From Psychrobacter immobilis (GTDB lineage: Bacteria; Pseudomonadota; Gammaproteobacteria; Pseudomonadales; Moraxellaceae): a stretch of 64,000 nucleotides of DNA. A program made the translations under genes and the position numbers. The notes beneath the pieces are model-generated. The model saw only the letters and a program-made list of their open reading frames with translations, was not told the DNA's origin and ran no database searches. Each line of letters opens with the position of its first letter. Position 1 is the first letter of the stretch. The stretch is from contig CAJGZL010000001.1 in assembly GCA_904846145.1 (NCBI GenBank), forward strand, positions 2,728,001-2,792,000, written 5' to 3'. This document shows, piece after piece, positions 18,265 through 27,523 of the stretch.

Positions 18265-19065
18265 ATGAGAATTATGCAATTAACGGCAATTTCTGCCGCT
18301 GTTTTAGTTTCAACTGCTGCTGTAGCTGCTGAGCCAGCATACGTTGTTGACGGTAAGGTAGTACAACCTATCAGCTCGTCTAACTACGTTTATGAAGATA
18401 GAGGCATTATCCGCAACACTACTGGTGCGGTAGTTGGTGGTACTAAAACTATCTTCGGTACTTTATTAAACCCAGCCTCTATCAGCGCTGAAGTAGGTTC
18501 TATGGGTTATGGTGCTAACTTAGGTTACAGCATCAACGATAAAGTTGAACTACAAGCAGGTTGGGCAGGTGGCGATGTTGCTGATCTAATCGGCGGTGAT
18601 TTTGATGCTAACGATATCAACTATGAACTAGATACAGACTTTAGCAATCCGTATATGGGTGTTCAGTTACGTCCAGCAGCGAACTGGTTCACTATGGGTG
18701 CTGGTATCATCGTTCCAGATAACAATATCGACGTAACTGCTAACTCTAATGGTGGCGTCTACAGAATTGGCGACGTAGATTATACTCAGGGTGGAACAGA
18801 TGACGTAGGTACTTTAAAAGGTACTCTTGAGCACCGTAACAAGTTAGCCCCTTACCTAACTGTTGGTTTCCGTCCTAATATTACTAATAACTTCGGTGTG
18901 TTTGGTGAAGTTGGTGCTGCATACTTAGGTAAAGTAGATGCTGATGTTACCGCTAGTGGTACTGATACAAGAAATGCGGCTGCAGCTGCTACACAAGAGC
19001 TAGAAGATAAAGATTACTTAGAAATCTTACCAATCGTTAAATTAGGTGCAACTTACCGCTTCTAG
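18265..19065 (+). CDS. CarO-like outer membrane beta-barrel protein
   Basis: The protein has a cleavable signal peptide (residues 1-22, ending AVAA), then alternating beta-strand sequence, and it ends in phenylalanine as outer-membrane barrels do. Segments ISAEVGSMGYGANLGYSI and LAPYLTVGFRPNITNNFGVFGEVGAAYLGK resemble the Acinetobacter CarO porin, linked there to ornithine uptake and carbapenem entry. Length is 266 residues, close to that family. The substrate here is not known. It is monocistronic, with its own terminator at 19111. Confidence 0.75.
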   Translation: MRIMQLTAISAAVLVSTAAVAAEPAYVVDGKVVQPISSSNYVYEDRGIIRNTTGAVVGGTKTIFGTLLNPASISAEVGSMGYGANLGYSINDKVELQAGWAGGDVADLIGGDFDANDINYELDTDFSNPYMGVQLRPAANWFTMGAGIIVPDNNIDVTANSNGGVYRIGDVDYTQGGTDDVGTLKGTLEHRNKLAPYLTVGFRPNITNNFGVFGEVGAAYLGKVDADVTASGTDTRNAAAAATQELEDKDYLEILPIVKLGATYRF

Positions 19066-19110
19066 TTTATACGAAACTAATTTATAGAAAAATAGCTTCT
19101 ATAAATAATC

Positions 19111-19142
19111 AAAAAAGAGCAGCCTTCGGGTTGCTCTTTTTT
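19111..19142 (+). terminator. Terminator after CarO-like gene
   Basis: AAAAAAGAGCAGCC pairs with GGTTGCTCTTTTTT around a TTCG tetraloop, ending in a T-run. It would work on both strands. Confidence 0.9.
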
Positions 19143-19210
19143 ATGGCTAAAATTTACTGAAATAAAACATTATAAATATCTAAAGTGATCGACTAACCCT
19201 GCATTTTATA

Positions 19211-19846
19211 TTAAAAAACAATAACCGTTTGCTGTGTTGTAAGAATCATAAGCTGACGGTCAGCAGTGTTATGATTCAGCGGGATAAATGAGCTGTCAGT
19301 CATACTATCATTCTCAACCAACTGTTTAGCCAGTGCGGTACAAGGCACTCCTAATCCTGCTGTTAACTGGTTTTGGTTGATTTTGATCAAGCTTTCTTTG
19401 ACTTGCCAAAGTAGCTTGACTAAATAATCACGTTTCGCAATTGGTAGTATCTCTAATATAGCGATTTCACTGGCATGATAATAACGTTTAGCGACTTTCC
19501 AAGCCACGGTATTGATCTCAACATCAATACCGATAGCCTGCTGATAGCTGATAGCTACCGCGACTTTGTCAGCCGAATGGCTAAAGCATACATAGTATCC
19601 ATGACGGCTGAGTCTATAGGGGAACGCCAACTCATCTAAAGTATCTACGATAGCCAGCTCAGTCAGTAGCCTTTGTAGCAGTAGTCGCACACCGTTGCGT
19701 TGATTCTGACGTTTTGAGGTTTTATCTGTCCAAGCGTCTGACCCTACTATCGGCACAGTCAGCGCTAAGCTTGCTGTAGCGCAATAACTATTAGCATCAA
19801 GCTGAGTAAACTGAATATTATTAAGTGATATCATAAGTGCAAACAT
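19211..19846 (-). CDS. 4'-phosphopantetheinyl transferase superfamily protein
   Basis: This 211-residue protein carries the two signatures of Sfp/AcpT-type transferases: GIDVEI (Mg and CoA binding) and WQVKESLIKI (the WxxKE motif). An upstream CFSHSADKVAVAIS fits the SHS substrate segment. Such enzymes move phosphopantetheine from CoA to a carrier protein; the carrier is not identifiable here. Two in-frame ATGs (19846, 19834) are possible and neither has a strong ribosome site. Confidence 0.85.
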   Translation of the reverse strand: MFALMISLNNIQFTQLDANSYCATASLALTVPIVGSDAWTDKTSKRQNQRNGVRLLLQRLLTELAIVDTLDELAFPYRLSRHGYYVCFSHSADKVAVAISYQQAIGIDVEINTVAWKVAKRYYHASEIAILEILPIAKRDYLVKLLWQVKESLIKINQNQLTAGLGVPCTALAKQLVENDSMTDSSFIPLNHNTADRQLMILTTQQTVIVF

Positions 19847-19905
19847 CAGTATTAGTGAGTGTTTTAAAGTTTTGTGTTGTTAAAGACAAGCTCAATTTTA
19901 ATGCT

Positions 19906-19938
19906 AAAAAACCCAGCAATAATAATATCACTGGGTTA
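19906..19938 (-). terminator. Terminator after pal
   Basis: On the minus strand AACCCAG pairs with CTGGGTT and is followed by a T-run. It lies 47 bp after the pal stop. Confidence 0.7.
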
Positions 19939-19984
19939 ATTTTATAACAGCTGGTTGATCAGAGCGTGTTGGACGCTTTTATAA

Positions 19985-20533
19985 TTAATAAGAGAGCTCA
20001 GCGCGACGATTCTGCGCGTAGGCCTCTTCACTATTGCCAGCTACAGCAGGACGCTCTTCGCCGTAGCTAATCACACGGATATTATTAGGCGCGACGCCTT
20101 GACCTGCTAAATAAGCACTAGCGGCTTGAGCACGGCGCTCACCTAGAGCGATATTATATTCACGGCTGCCACGCTCATCGGTGTTACCTGCGATCAGTAC
20201 GCTGGCGGCAGGATTTGAGCTTAATAGGTTCGCATGTTGATTAAGAATGCTTGCAGATTGAGCCGTAATAGCACTACTGTCAAAGTCAAAATAGACTACC
20301 GCTTGCAAGTTGTCAGCAGCGCCAATGATAGCATTAGAGTTATTAACTAGTGCGCCGCCAGTATAACCAATTTGACCACTTGGGATACCTAAAGGTGCAA
20401 CCACAACCTCTGAGGTTGCGCGTTTGGTAGCACAACCTGTGGTTATCGCAACGGTAGCAGATAATACCGCTAGAGCTGCAATTCTGCCAAAACGTTTAGC
20501 GGTTGTATTAGAAAAAGTAGTATAGAGTGACAT
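19985..20533 (-). CDS. pal: Peptidoglycan-associated lipoprotein Pal
   Basis: Pal anchors the outer membrane to peptidoglycan as part of the Tol-Pal system. The 182-residue protein has a lipoprotein signal with cysteine at about residue 34 (AITTGC). Its C-terminal OmpA-like domain has VYFDFDSSAI, the peptidoglycan-binding region IAGNTDERGSREYNIALGERRA, and NNIRVISYGEERP near the end. A TAGGAG site precedes the ATG. The usual tol genes are not next to it in this window. It could be a Pal-like paralogue, but the match to Pal is close. Confidence 0.88.
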   Translation of the reverse strand: MSLYTTFSNTTAKRFGRIAALAVLSATVAITTGCATKRATSEVVVAPLGIPSGQIGYTGGALVNNSNAIIGAADNLQAVVYFDFDSSAITAQSASILNQHANLLSSNPAASVLIAGNTDERGSREYNIALGERRAQAASAYLAGQGVAPNNIRVISYGEERPAVAGNSEEAYAQNRRAELSY

Positions 20534-20827
20534 GTGAAGCTCCTAAGTGCTTGATAAATATTTTTATTGTCAAAACGGATATAAAAATTGAGCAATTGCT
20601 GCTCATAGTAGAGTCGGTGTTAAGATGTGTAAGTAGTATTACTGTAAATCTGATCGAAGTCTACTTATTATTATGTAAGTGGTCATCTATTTACATATCG
20701 AATGGCTTTATCAAGCGATTAAAAGGTGATACATGTCTTTATTGATAATTTTTGATTATGTCTTTCGATTATGTTTTTTTAATGATACCGCCACGCGATT
20801 ATTATAACGACTGCTATAAATTATCAT

Positions 20828-21373
20828 TTACCAGCGACGCTTATCCCAGTTTTCGGGGTTGGCCCAATAATCGCTATTTAACCAGTTTGGCAATGGCTTA
20901 TAATCATAAATGTTAAATTGCCAAATAGTTATATCTAAGGCTGCGTAAGGAGCGGCTTGCTCATGATTAACGATATCTAAAGGTATCAGGCCATAGTGAC
21001 GCAAATCGATCTCTTGGCTTACTGCGATTATCAGGTGCGCCGCATAGAGATCACGGTAGCGCATCATTAACGGAATATAAGGCTGTAGTGTCTCCTCTGT
21101 CAATGTCGGCAACCAAAAGCACGCCAAGTTATAGCGACTAAGAGAGGTTTGTTTTGCTAGCGCTAGTAAGGTTATGGTCGTATCGTTTATCGCATGACTT
21201 GTGGCTGTATAGGCATGAGCTTGAGCATTCAGGGTCGCCAAAGCGTCTTTACTTTCCATGACCCACAGCAGATCTGTATTTTTATCTTTGTCCTTTAGCG
21301 TCGTCGATAATTCGGTCACGTAGGCTACTAGTAATGGTAGAGTGACTTTAGGAGACTTAAGATTATTTTGCAT
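20828..21373 (-). CDS. Hypothetical protein, possibly DUF6231-like
   Basis: This 181-residue protein is not one I recognise with certainty. It has no signal peptide and no membrane helix. It contains aromatic-rich segments (LACFWLPTLTEETLQPYIPLMMRYRDLYAAHLIIAV) and a tryptophan-rich C-terminus (NWLNSDYWANPENWDKRRW). The overall look resembles small Moraxellaceae proteins of the DUF6231 type, but I could not check this. Codon use looks like its neighbours. No function can be stated. Confidence 0.65.
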   Translation of the reverse strand: MQNNLKSPKVTLPLLVAYVTELSTTLKDKDKNTDLLWVMESKDALATLNAQAHAYTATSHAINDTTITLLALAKQTSLSRYNLACFWLPTLTEETLQPYIPLMMRYRDLYAAHLIIAVSQEIDLRHYGLIPLDIVNHEQAAPYAALDITIWQFNIYDYKPLPNWLNSDYWANPENWDKRRW

Positions 21374-21470
21374 AATGATTAACCATAGTACTGACCATTC
21401 TTTGATAGGGTTGCGCCTGAAAATAAACTATACTTGAAATCAAAATTTTATACCAACCCAAGTAAAGCTT

Positions 21471-21736
21471 AGGGTCTGTTGAACATTCATAAATGAGCAC
21501 TGCTGATAGCTAAAATGGTTCTAGTCTAGGTAAAAATTGCAGGTAATGCAGATGCCTTGGCTAGATTTTTACAACGAATAGAGCAATTTTAGCATCAGCC
21601 TGCAAGGACAGGTCGCTTTTTTGCCGATTCGTCATTAAAAAGATCCGCTTAGAATGACTAAACTAGATATTTTTAATCTAGAATCGACCAAAAAATAGTC
21701 GCTGTCAGTGCCATGATCGAATGTTCAACAGACCCT
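21471..21736. mobile_element. MITE-like element with 18-bp perfect inverted ends
   Basis: AGGGTCTGTTGAACATTC at 21471-21488 is the exact reverse complement of 21719-21736. The 266-bp interior has no coding frame. It has a second, inner inverted repeat (21502-21516 against 21586-21599, one extra base). I see no clear target duplication at the ends. A near-copy of one end lies at 41143-41159. This fits a non-autonomous element moved by a transposase encoded elsewhere. Confidence 0.8.
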
Positions 21737-21772
21737 GATCTCGACAAATTATTTATTTAAATAGGAAGTATC

Positions 21773-24415
21773 ATGTCAATTACCGACAATAATAACACTA
21801 TTATCAATGCCCAAATGCCTGATGTTCCCGATCACAATCCTAGTGAACATAGTAATAAGATTAATCTAAAAGACTATCAGCCACCAAGTTTTACGGTAAA
21901 AACGGTGGATTTGGATATCAAATTATTTGCTGATGACGCCACAGTGGACAGTAAGCTGGTCATGTCACGACAGAGCGCAGGTGATTTGGTACTGTTCGGT
22001 GAGGATATGGAGCTGCTCACTATCAAGCTCGATGGCGAGACACTATCGACCGAGCGTTATCATCAAGATACCAATAAGCTGACGATCACCGATGCCCCAA
22101 ATGAGTTGACCTTAGAGCTACAGGTGAGAATCTGCCCACAGACTAATACTGCGCTTGAGGGTTTATATATAGCGGGTACAGGCGCGGAGACGATGTTTGT
22201 CACGCAGTGTGAGCCTGAGGGATTTCGTAAGATAACGTTTTATCCTGATCGCCCCGATGTGCTATCTGTCTTTACTACCCGTCTTGAGGCTGATAAGCGT
22301 TTTCCAACGCTGCTCAGCAATGGTAATTTAGTTGAGCAAGGAGAAGTCGCAGGCGATACCGATCGTCATTATGCGATTTGGCACGATCCGACTAATAAGC
22401 CGAGCTATCTATTCGCCTGTGTGTTCGCTGATTTAGCAGTGCTTACCGATCAGCACATCACCAGTGAAGGTCGTGAGGTCACTCTTGAGTTATTTGCCAA
22501 AGCCAGTGACATCGATAAATGTCATGTCGGTATGCAAGCGCTCAAAGACTCGATGGTCTGGGATGAGGTCAATTATGGCCGTGCTTACGATTTAGATCGC
22601 TATATGATCGTAGCAGTAAGTCAGTTCAATATGGGGGCTATGGAGAATAAAGGCCTTAATATATTTAATACCGCTTGTGTGTTATCGAGTCCTGAGACCA
22701 CGACTGATGCGCGTAGCTTTAATGTCAAAGCCGTTATTGCCCATGAGTACTTTCATAACTGGACAGGTAACCGTATTACCTGTCGCGATTGGTTTCAATT
22801 ATGCCTAAAAGAAGGTTTTACGGTGTTCCGTGATCAGTCGTTCTCAGCCGACCAACAGTCGAGCGCGGTACAGCGGATCGACGATGTAGCAACCTTGCGC
22901 GCTCATCAGTTCGCTGAAGATGCAGGGCCACTAGCGCATCCTGTGCGTCCTGAGAGCTTCGTTGAGATCAATAACTTTTATACCGCTACGGTGTACGAGA
23001 AAGGCGCTGAAATCGTACGCATGATTGCCAATACACTTGGACCAGATAACTTTAGAGCAGGCACTGACGAGTATTTTCGCCGTTACGATGGACAAGCGGT
23101 AACGGTTGAGGATTTTTTATCCGCGCTCAGTATTACTGATAGTAAGGTTGAGGACTTTATCGACTGGTATCGTCAGCCAGGTACGCCTGTGCTATCAGGT
23201 CATCAGCAGTACGACAGCGAGACGCAAACGGTAACGATTACCCTGAGTCAGCAGACCCGTCATGTTGCTGGATTTGATGCGCCAAAGCCACTACCTATCC
23301 CTGTAGCGACCGCGCTTTTTGATAGAACTACAGGCGAAATTATTGGTGAGCGTATGCTGTTGCTTGAGCAAGCAGAGCAAACCTTTAGCTTTGACAATAT
23401 TAGTAATGAGCCAATAGTGTCGTTATTGCGCGACTTTAGTGCGCCTGTACAGCTCAATTATGATTATCAAAATGAAGACTTAGCGTTTTTGCTCACGCAT
23501 GAGACTAATGGCTTTAATCGCTGGCAAGTAACGCAAATGCTGGTTAATCGAATCTTATTGCAAAATAGCGATCCAAAGGTATATTTAGCGGCTTTAGCCA
23601 AAACCTTGCCTATGCTTGCAGCTACTGATGCAATGTTAGCCGCACGCCTGCTCGATATCCCATCAGCACAAGAGCTGGCATCGGCTATTAGCACGGATTA
23701 TGATCCAGAACAAGTCAAAGAGCAGCGCCAAACGCTGTACAGTCAAGTTGCCGAGTCCCTAAAAGATAAGTTAGCGGAGCTTTATGAGCAGCTGCCACTA
23801 CAGCCTTATTCAGACACACCTGAAGCATTAGGCACGCGGGCATTGCGTAATGTGGTGCTAGATATGGCTCTGACGGCTCAAGTTGATGGTGCTGATATTT
23901 GGGCAAAGCTGCAGTACGATAATGCCAGCTGCATGACCGAGCGTTTGGGCGCGCTAAAAGCGATGGTTAATCATCAGCATTTATCTGCCGATAAGTATTT
24001 AGCGGATTTTTATCAACGCTTTGCTGCTGATGATCTGGTGATAGATCTGTGGTTCAGTGTGCAAGCCTCTAGCACTCATGTAACCACTGATATTATCAAG
24101 ACTTTGCTGGCGCATGACGACTTCGATTGGAATACACCAAACCGCATACGCTCAGTGGTAAGTGCTTTTACCGCTCAGCCTGCGGTATTATGGACCGATG
24201 AGGGTTTGGATATTTATATTAATGTGATCAAAAAGCTGGATGAGGCAAACCCTGTGATGGCGTCACGATTACTACAAGTGCTAGCCCGCTGGTACACCTT
24301 GGTCGAGCCGCGCCGAGCTATGGCACATGACAAATTGGTTAATTTGCAGAGGCAGGCGACGTCCAAGCATGTGCTTGAGAGCTTGGATAGCTTATTGGGA
24401 GCGGCGAATAACTAA
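21773..24415 (+). CDS. pepN: Aminopeptidase N
   Basis: PepN is a cytoplasmic zinc aminopeptidase of the M1 family. The 880-residue length is typical. Active-site segments are visible: FNMGAMENKGLNIF (exopeptidase motif GAMEN) and HEYFHNWTGNRITCRDWFQLCLKEG, with the HEXXH zinc site and the third ligand glutamate. It starts 36 bp after the MITE-like element, which may therefore lie in its promoter region. Confidence 0.98.
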   Translation: MSITDNNNTIINAQMPDVPDHNPSEHSNKINLKDYQPPSFTVKTVDLDIKLFADDATVDSKLVMSRQSAGDLVLFGEDMELLTIKLDGETLSTERYHQDTNKLTITDAPNELTLELQVRICPQTNTALEGLYIAGTGAETMFVTQCEPEGFRKITFYPDRPDVLSVFTTRLEADKRFPTLLSNGNLVEQGEVAGDTDRHYAIWHDPTNKPSYLFACVFADLAVLTDQHITSEGREVTLELFAKASDIDKCHVGMQALKDSMVWDEVNYGRAYDLDRYMIVAVSQFNMGAMENKGLNIFNTACVLSSPETTTDARSFNVKAVIAHEYFHNWTGNRITCRDWFQLCLKEGFTVFRDQSFSADQQSSAVQRIDDVATLRAHQFAEDAGPLAHPVRPESFVEINNFYTATVYEKGAEIVRMIANTLGPDNFRAGTDEYFRRYDGQAVTVEDFLSALSITDSKVEDFIDWYRQPGTPVLSGHQQYDSETQTVTITLSQQTRHVAGFDAPKPLPIPVATALFDRTTGEIIGERMLLLEQAEQTFSFDNISNEPIVSLLRDFSAPVQLNYDYQNEDLAFLLTHETNGFNRWQVTQMLVNRILLQNSDPKVYLAALAKTLPMLAATDAMLAARLLDIPSAQELASAISTDYDPEQVKEQRQTLYSQVAESLKDKLAELYEQLPLQPYSDTPEALGTRALRNVVLDMALTAQVDGADIWAKLQYDNASCMTERLGALKAMVNHQHLSADKYLADFYQRFAADDLVIDLWFSVQASSTHVTTDIIKTLLAHDDFDWNTPNRIRSVVSAFTAQPAVLWTDEGLDIYINVIKKLDEANPVMASRLLQVLARWYTLVEPRRAMAHDKLVNLQRQATSKHVLESLDSLLGAANN

Positions 24416-24555
24416 GCGCAATTAAACAGTTAGCTCAAAAGTCAATTAATAAAAGCTATCTTAACTAAGGTGGTCTTTATTAATAATTATAAAATAAAAG
24501 CAAATCACTAATTTTGTTAGATATTTTTTAAAATAGTATTAGGGGTGTTTGGGGT

Positions 24556-26124
24556 ATGGATCTAAAAAGTATTGAAAAAATGGAACAAAAAACGGGCTAC
24601 GGTCGCGGTGAAGCACTGCGAATGGGCTTGGTATTGTTATTCATTATGGGTGTGATGTTGTTTACACACTTTAATACTGCTGATGTTCCAAATCGTTTAA
24701 TGCTGATAGTAGCGGCGATGATTGGCGGTTATATGGCATTGAATATTGGTGCTAATGATGTGGCGAATAATGTGGGTCCCGCAGTAGGTTCACAAGCTTT
24801 GACTTTGATGGGTGCGATTTTTATTGCAGGAGTATTTGAGGCAGCTGGTGCACTTATTGCTGGCGGGGACGTGGTTAGCACTATCAAAAGCGGTATTATC
24901 GACCCTAGTATGATTGAGGATAGCTCCGTCTTTATTTGGGTGATGATGGCCGCTTTACTGGCGGGAGCGGTATGGCTAAATTTTGCCACGGCAATAGGGG
25001 CACCAGTATCGACCACGCATTCTATTGTGGGCGGCGTTATGGGTGCTGGTATAGCAGCAGGCGGTTGGGGTATCGTTAATTGGAATCAAATGATAGCGAT
25101 AGCCTCAAGTTGGGTGATATCTCCAGTGTTAGGTGGCATCATTGCCGCTGCTTTTTTGATGTTTATCAAGCATACGATTACTTATAAAGACGATAAAATA
25201 GCCGCCGCTAAGCGTATGGTGCCGCTACTGATAGCTATAATGGCATGGTCATTTAGTAGCTATCTCATCATGAAAGGCTTGAAAAAAATATTTGAAGTTA
25301 ATTTTTTATCGGCAATCTCTATTGGACTTTTTATCGCTATTGTCACCTACTTTATAATCAAGCCATTCATTGTCAAGGCCGCTGATAAACTTGAGAATGA
25401 CAAAGATTCCATCAATGCGCTATTCACTGCGCCTTTGATATTTGCCGCTGCTATGCTTAGTTTTGCTCATGGGGCTAACGATGTTGCCAATGCTATCGGG
25501 CCATTAGCTGCAATTAACGATGCGATTACCAGCGGCGGTATCGCTAGTGAAGCGGCTATTCCGCTATGGGTAATGCTGGTTGGCGCTATCGGTATCGTAT
25601 TGGGCTTAGCACTATTTGGTCCTAAACTTATTCGTACGGTCGGCTCGGAAATCACAGAACTCAATAAGCTACGTGCCTTTAGCGTGGCGATGGCAGCGTC
25701 TATTACAGTCATTTTTGCCTCACAATTAGGCTTACCCGTCAGCTCTACCCATATTGCTGTAGGCGCTATCTTCGGTGTGGGATTCTTGCGTGAATATATC
25801 AAAAAATCCTATGATATAATGGTCGATGAGATTATGCAGCACCATAAAGAGTCTGAACATGAAGTGGTTGAGACTTTTTTAAAGGATTTTCAAAAGGCAA
25901 CGGTAGCGGGCAAGCACAGGATGTTGCAAACCTTAAAACAAGAGAATACGGCTACTGTCTTTACTAAGCGTGAAAGGAAAAACCTAAAAAAGGTATATAA
26001 AAAAGAGCTAGTAAGGCGCTCAGCATTGCTAAGAATCGCTGCTGCTTGGCTCATCACTGTACCAGCCTCTGCTCTATTAGCGGCGTTGATTTTTTATACT
26101 ATTAGAGGGGCACTGCTGCCTTAA
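24556..26124 (+). CDS. Inorganic phosphate transporter, Pit family
   Basis: This 522-residue membrane protein has the two inverted PiT signature repeats: GANDVANNVGPAVGSQALT near residue 65 and HGANDVANAIGPLAAI near residue 309. It also has the paired GAPVSTTHSIVGG and GLPVSSTHIAVGA segments. It would import phosphate, often as a metal complex, at low affinity. A hydrophilic cytosolic stretch rich in lysine and arginine precedes the last helix. Confidence 0.95.
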   Translation: MDLKSIEKMEQKTGYGRGEALRMGLVLLFIMGVMLFTHFNTADVPNRLMLIVAAMIGGYMALNIGANDVANNVGPAVGSQALTLMGAIFIAGVFEAAGALIAGGDVVSTIKSGIIDPSMIEDSSVFIWVMMAALLAGAVWLNFATAIGAPVSTTHSIVGGVMGAGIAAGGWGIVNWNQMIAIASSWVISPVLGGIIAAAFLMFIKHTITYKDDKIAAAKRMVPLLIAIMAWSFSSYLIMKGLKKIFEVNFLSAISIGLFIAIVTYFIIKPFIVKAADKLENDKDSINALFTAPLIFAAAMLSFAHGANDVANAIGPLAAINDAITSGGIASEAAIPLWVMLVGAIGIVLGLALFGPKLIRTVGSEITELNKLRAFSVAMAASITVIFASQLGLPVSSTHIAVGAIFGVGFLREYIKKSYDIMVDEIMQHHKESEHEVVETFLKDFQKATVAGKHRMLQTLKQENTATVFTKRERKNLKKVYKKELVRRSALLRIAAAWLITVPASALLAALIFYTIRGALLP

Positions 26125-26164
26125 TATTCTTATCAGTACTTTTATAATAGTTATCGATACAAAT

Positions 26165-26195
26165 AAAAAGCCCACCTAAATAGGTGAGCTTTTTA
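26165..26195. terminator. Bidirectional terminator between convergent genes
   Basis: AAAAAGC and GCTTTTT flank CACCT/AGGTG arms around AAAT, with one internal mismatch. It sits between the Pit gene and the convergent DAHP synthase gene. Confidence 0.75.
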
Positions 26196-26244
26196 TTTTT
26201 TATAAAAAGTGCAGCTCATCAAGTGAGCAAGCAAATATAAGTAA

Positions 26245-27327
26245 TCAGCGAGTAGGCAAGATGTCTTTTACCATATCGCGCAAATTATGCAGGGCAGTCA
26301 CTGTACTATCCCAATCGAGGCAACCATCCGTGATCGATACGCCGTATTCTAACTGGCTCAGATCTTCGGTAAGTTTTTGATTACCGCCTTTTAGATGGCT
26401 CTCAATCATCATACCGATAATTGACTTATTACCGTTTTGAATTTGCTCAGCGACGTTATTGATGACCATCGGTTGCAAGTACGGGTCTTTACCTGAATTG
26501 GCATGGCTTGAGTCAATCATAATCTTACTGCTAGTTTTACCTTGAGAGAGCGCGTTTTCGACTTGCTCAACAGCAGTAGCATCATAGTTGGGCTTACCGT
26601 TACCGCCACGCAATACGACATGGGCGTATGGATTACCCTTAGACTTGATGATAGATACTTTGCCATCTGAGGAAAGACCTAAGAAGCTATGTCCTGCTTT
26701 TACCGCCTGCATCGCATTGACCGCGACAGTCATACCGCCATCCGTACCGTTTTTGAAGCCGACGGGGCAAGATAAGCCTGAGCTCATCTCACGATGCGTT
26801 TGACTCTCAGTAGTCCGTGCGCCAATCGCTGACCAGCTAATCAAGTCCTGCATATATTGCGGAGTGTTCGGATCAAGCGCTTCGGTTGCGCAAGGCAAGC
26901 CCTTTTCATTTAAGTCGAGCAGTAATTTACGGGCGGTGCGTAGACCTTTTTCGATATCGAAGCTGTCATTCATATCAGGATCATTGATCATTCCTTTCCA
27001 GCCGACAGTCGTACGCGGCTTCTCAAAATAGACGCGCATAACGACAAAGATACTATCTTCGATCTCTTTAGCGAGTACCGCCAAGCGATCTGCATATTCG
27101 TGAGCGGCTTTTATGTCATGGATTGAACAAGGGCCGATCACCACAAAAAGACGGTGATCTTTATCATCTAGGATGTCTTGAATCGTATTACGACCTTTTA
27201 ATACCGTTTGATAGGCGGCGTCTGATAAAGGCAGCTCAGTTTTTAGCTCAGCTGGGGTAATTAAGGGTATGAACTGTTCGATATTCACGTCATCGATGTC
27301 TGCGTTATGAGTAGCTGTTGTGGTCAT
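26245..27327 (-). CDS. aroG: 3-deoxy-7-phosphoheptulonate synthase (class I DAHP synthase)
   Basis: This enzyme joins phosphoenolpyruvate and erythrose 4-phosphate in the first step of the shikimate pathway. Class I segments are clear: VVIGPCSIHD, MRVYFEKPRTTVGWKG, GARTTESQTHREM and MIDSSHANSGK. The open frame runs 55 codons further upstream, but homology begins near MTTTATHNADIDD, so I place the start at 27327 (360 residues). Which aromatic acid inhibits it, and therefore AroF, AroG or AroH, cannot be told by eye; the symbol denotes the family. Confidence 0.92.
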   Translation of the reverse strand: MTTTATHNADIDDVNIEQFIPLITPAELKTELPLSDAAYQTVLKGRNTIQDILDDKDHRLFVVIGPCSIHDIKAAHEYADRLAVLAKEIEDSIFVVMRVYFEKPRTTVGWKGMINDPDMNDSFDIEKGLRTARKLLLDLNEKGLPCATEALDPNTPQYMQDLISWSAIGARTTESQTHREMSSGLSCPVGFKNGTDGGMTVAVNAMQAVKAGHSFLGLSSDGKVSIIKSKGNPYAHVVLRGGNGKPNYDATAVEQVENALSQGKTSSKIMIDSSHANSGKDPYLQPMVINNVAEQIQNGNKSIIGMMIESHLKGGNQKLTEDLSQLEYGVSITDGCLDWDSTVTALHNLRDMVKDILPTR

Positions 27328-27523
27328 GATAATACTTCGTATAGCCAATTTATAGGAATAGTTATTATGCGTTGAAAACAGTGAGTTGACAAGGGCAGTC
27401 GGTACTTTTATTAATAGGTAACTGGTATTGCCTGATAACTGGAATGTCAAAACCAATAATTTGTTATACTCATCCTTTTTAGAGCCCCTCATTCATAGCG
27501 TGTTAATAATAAGAAGAGTTTTC

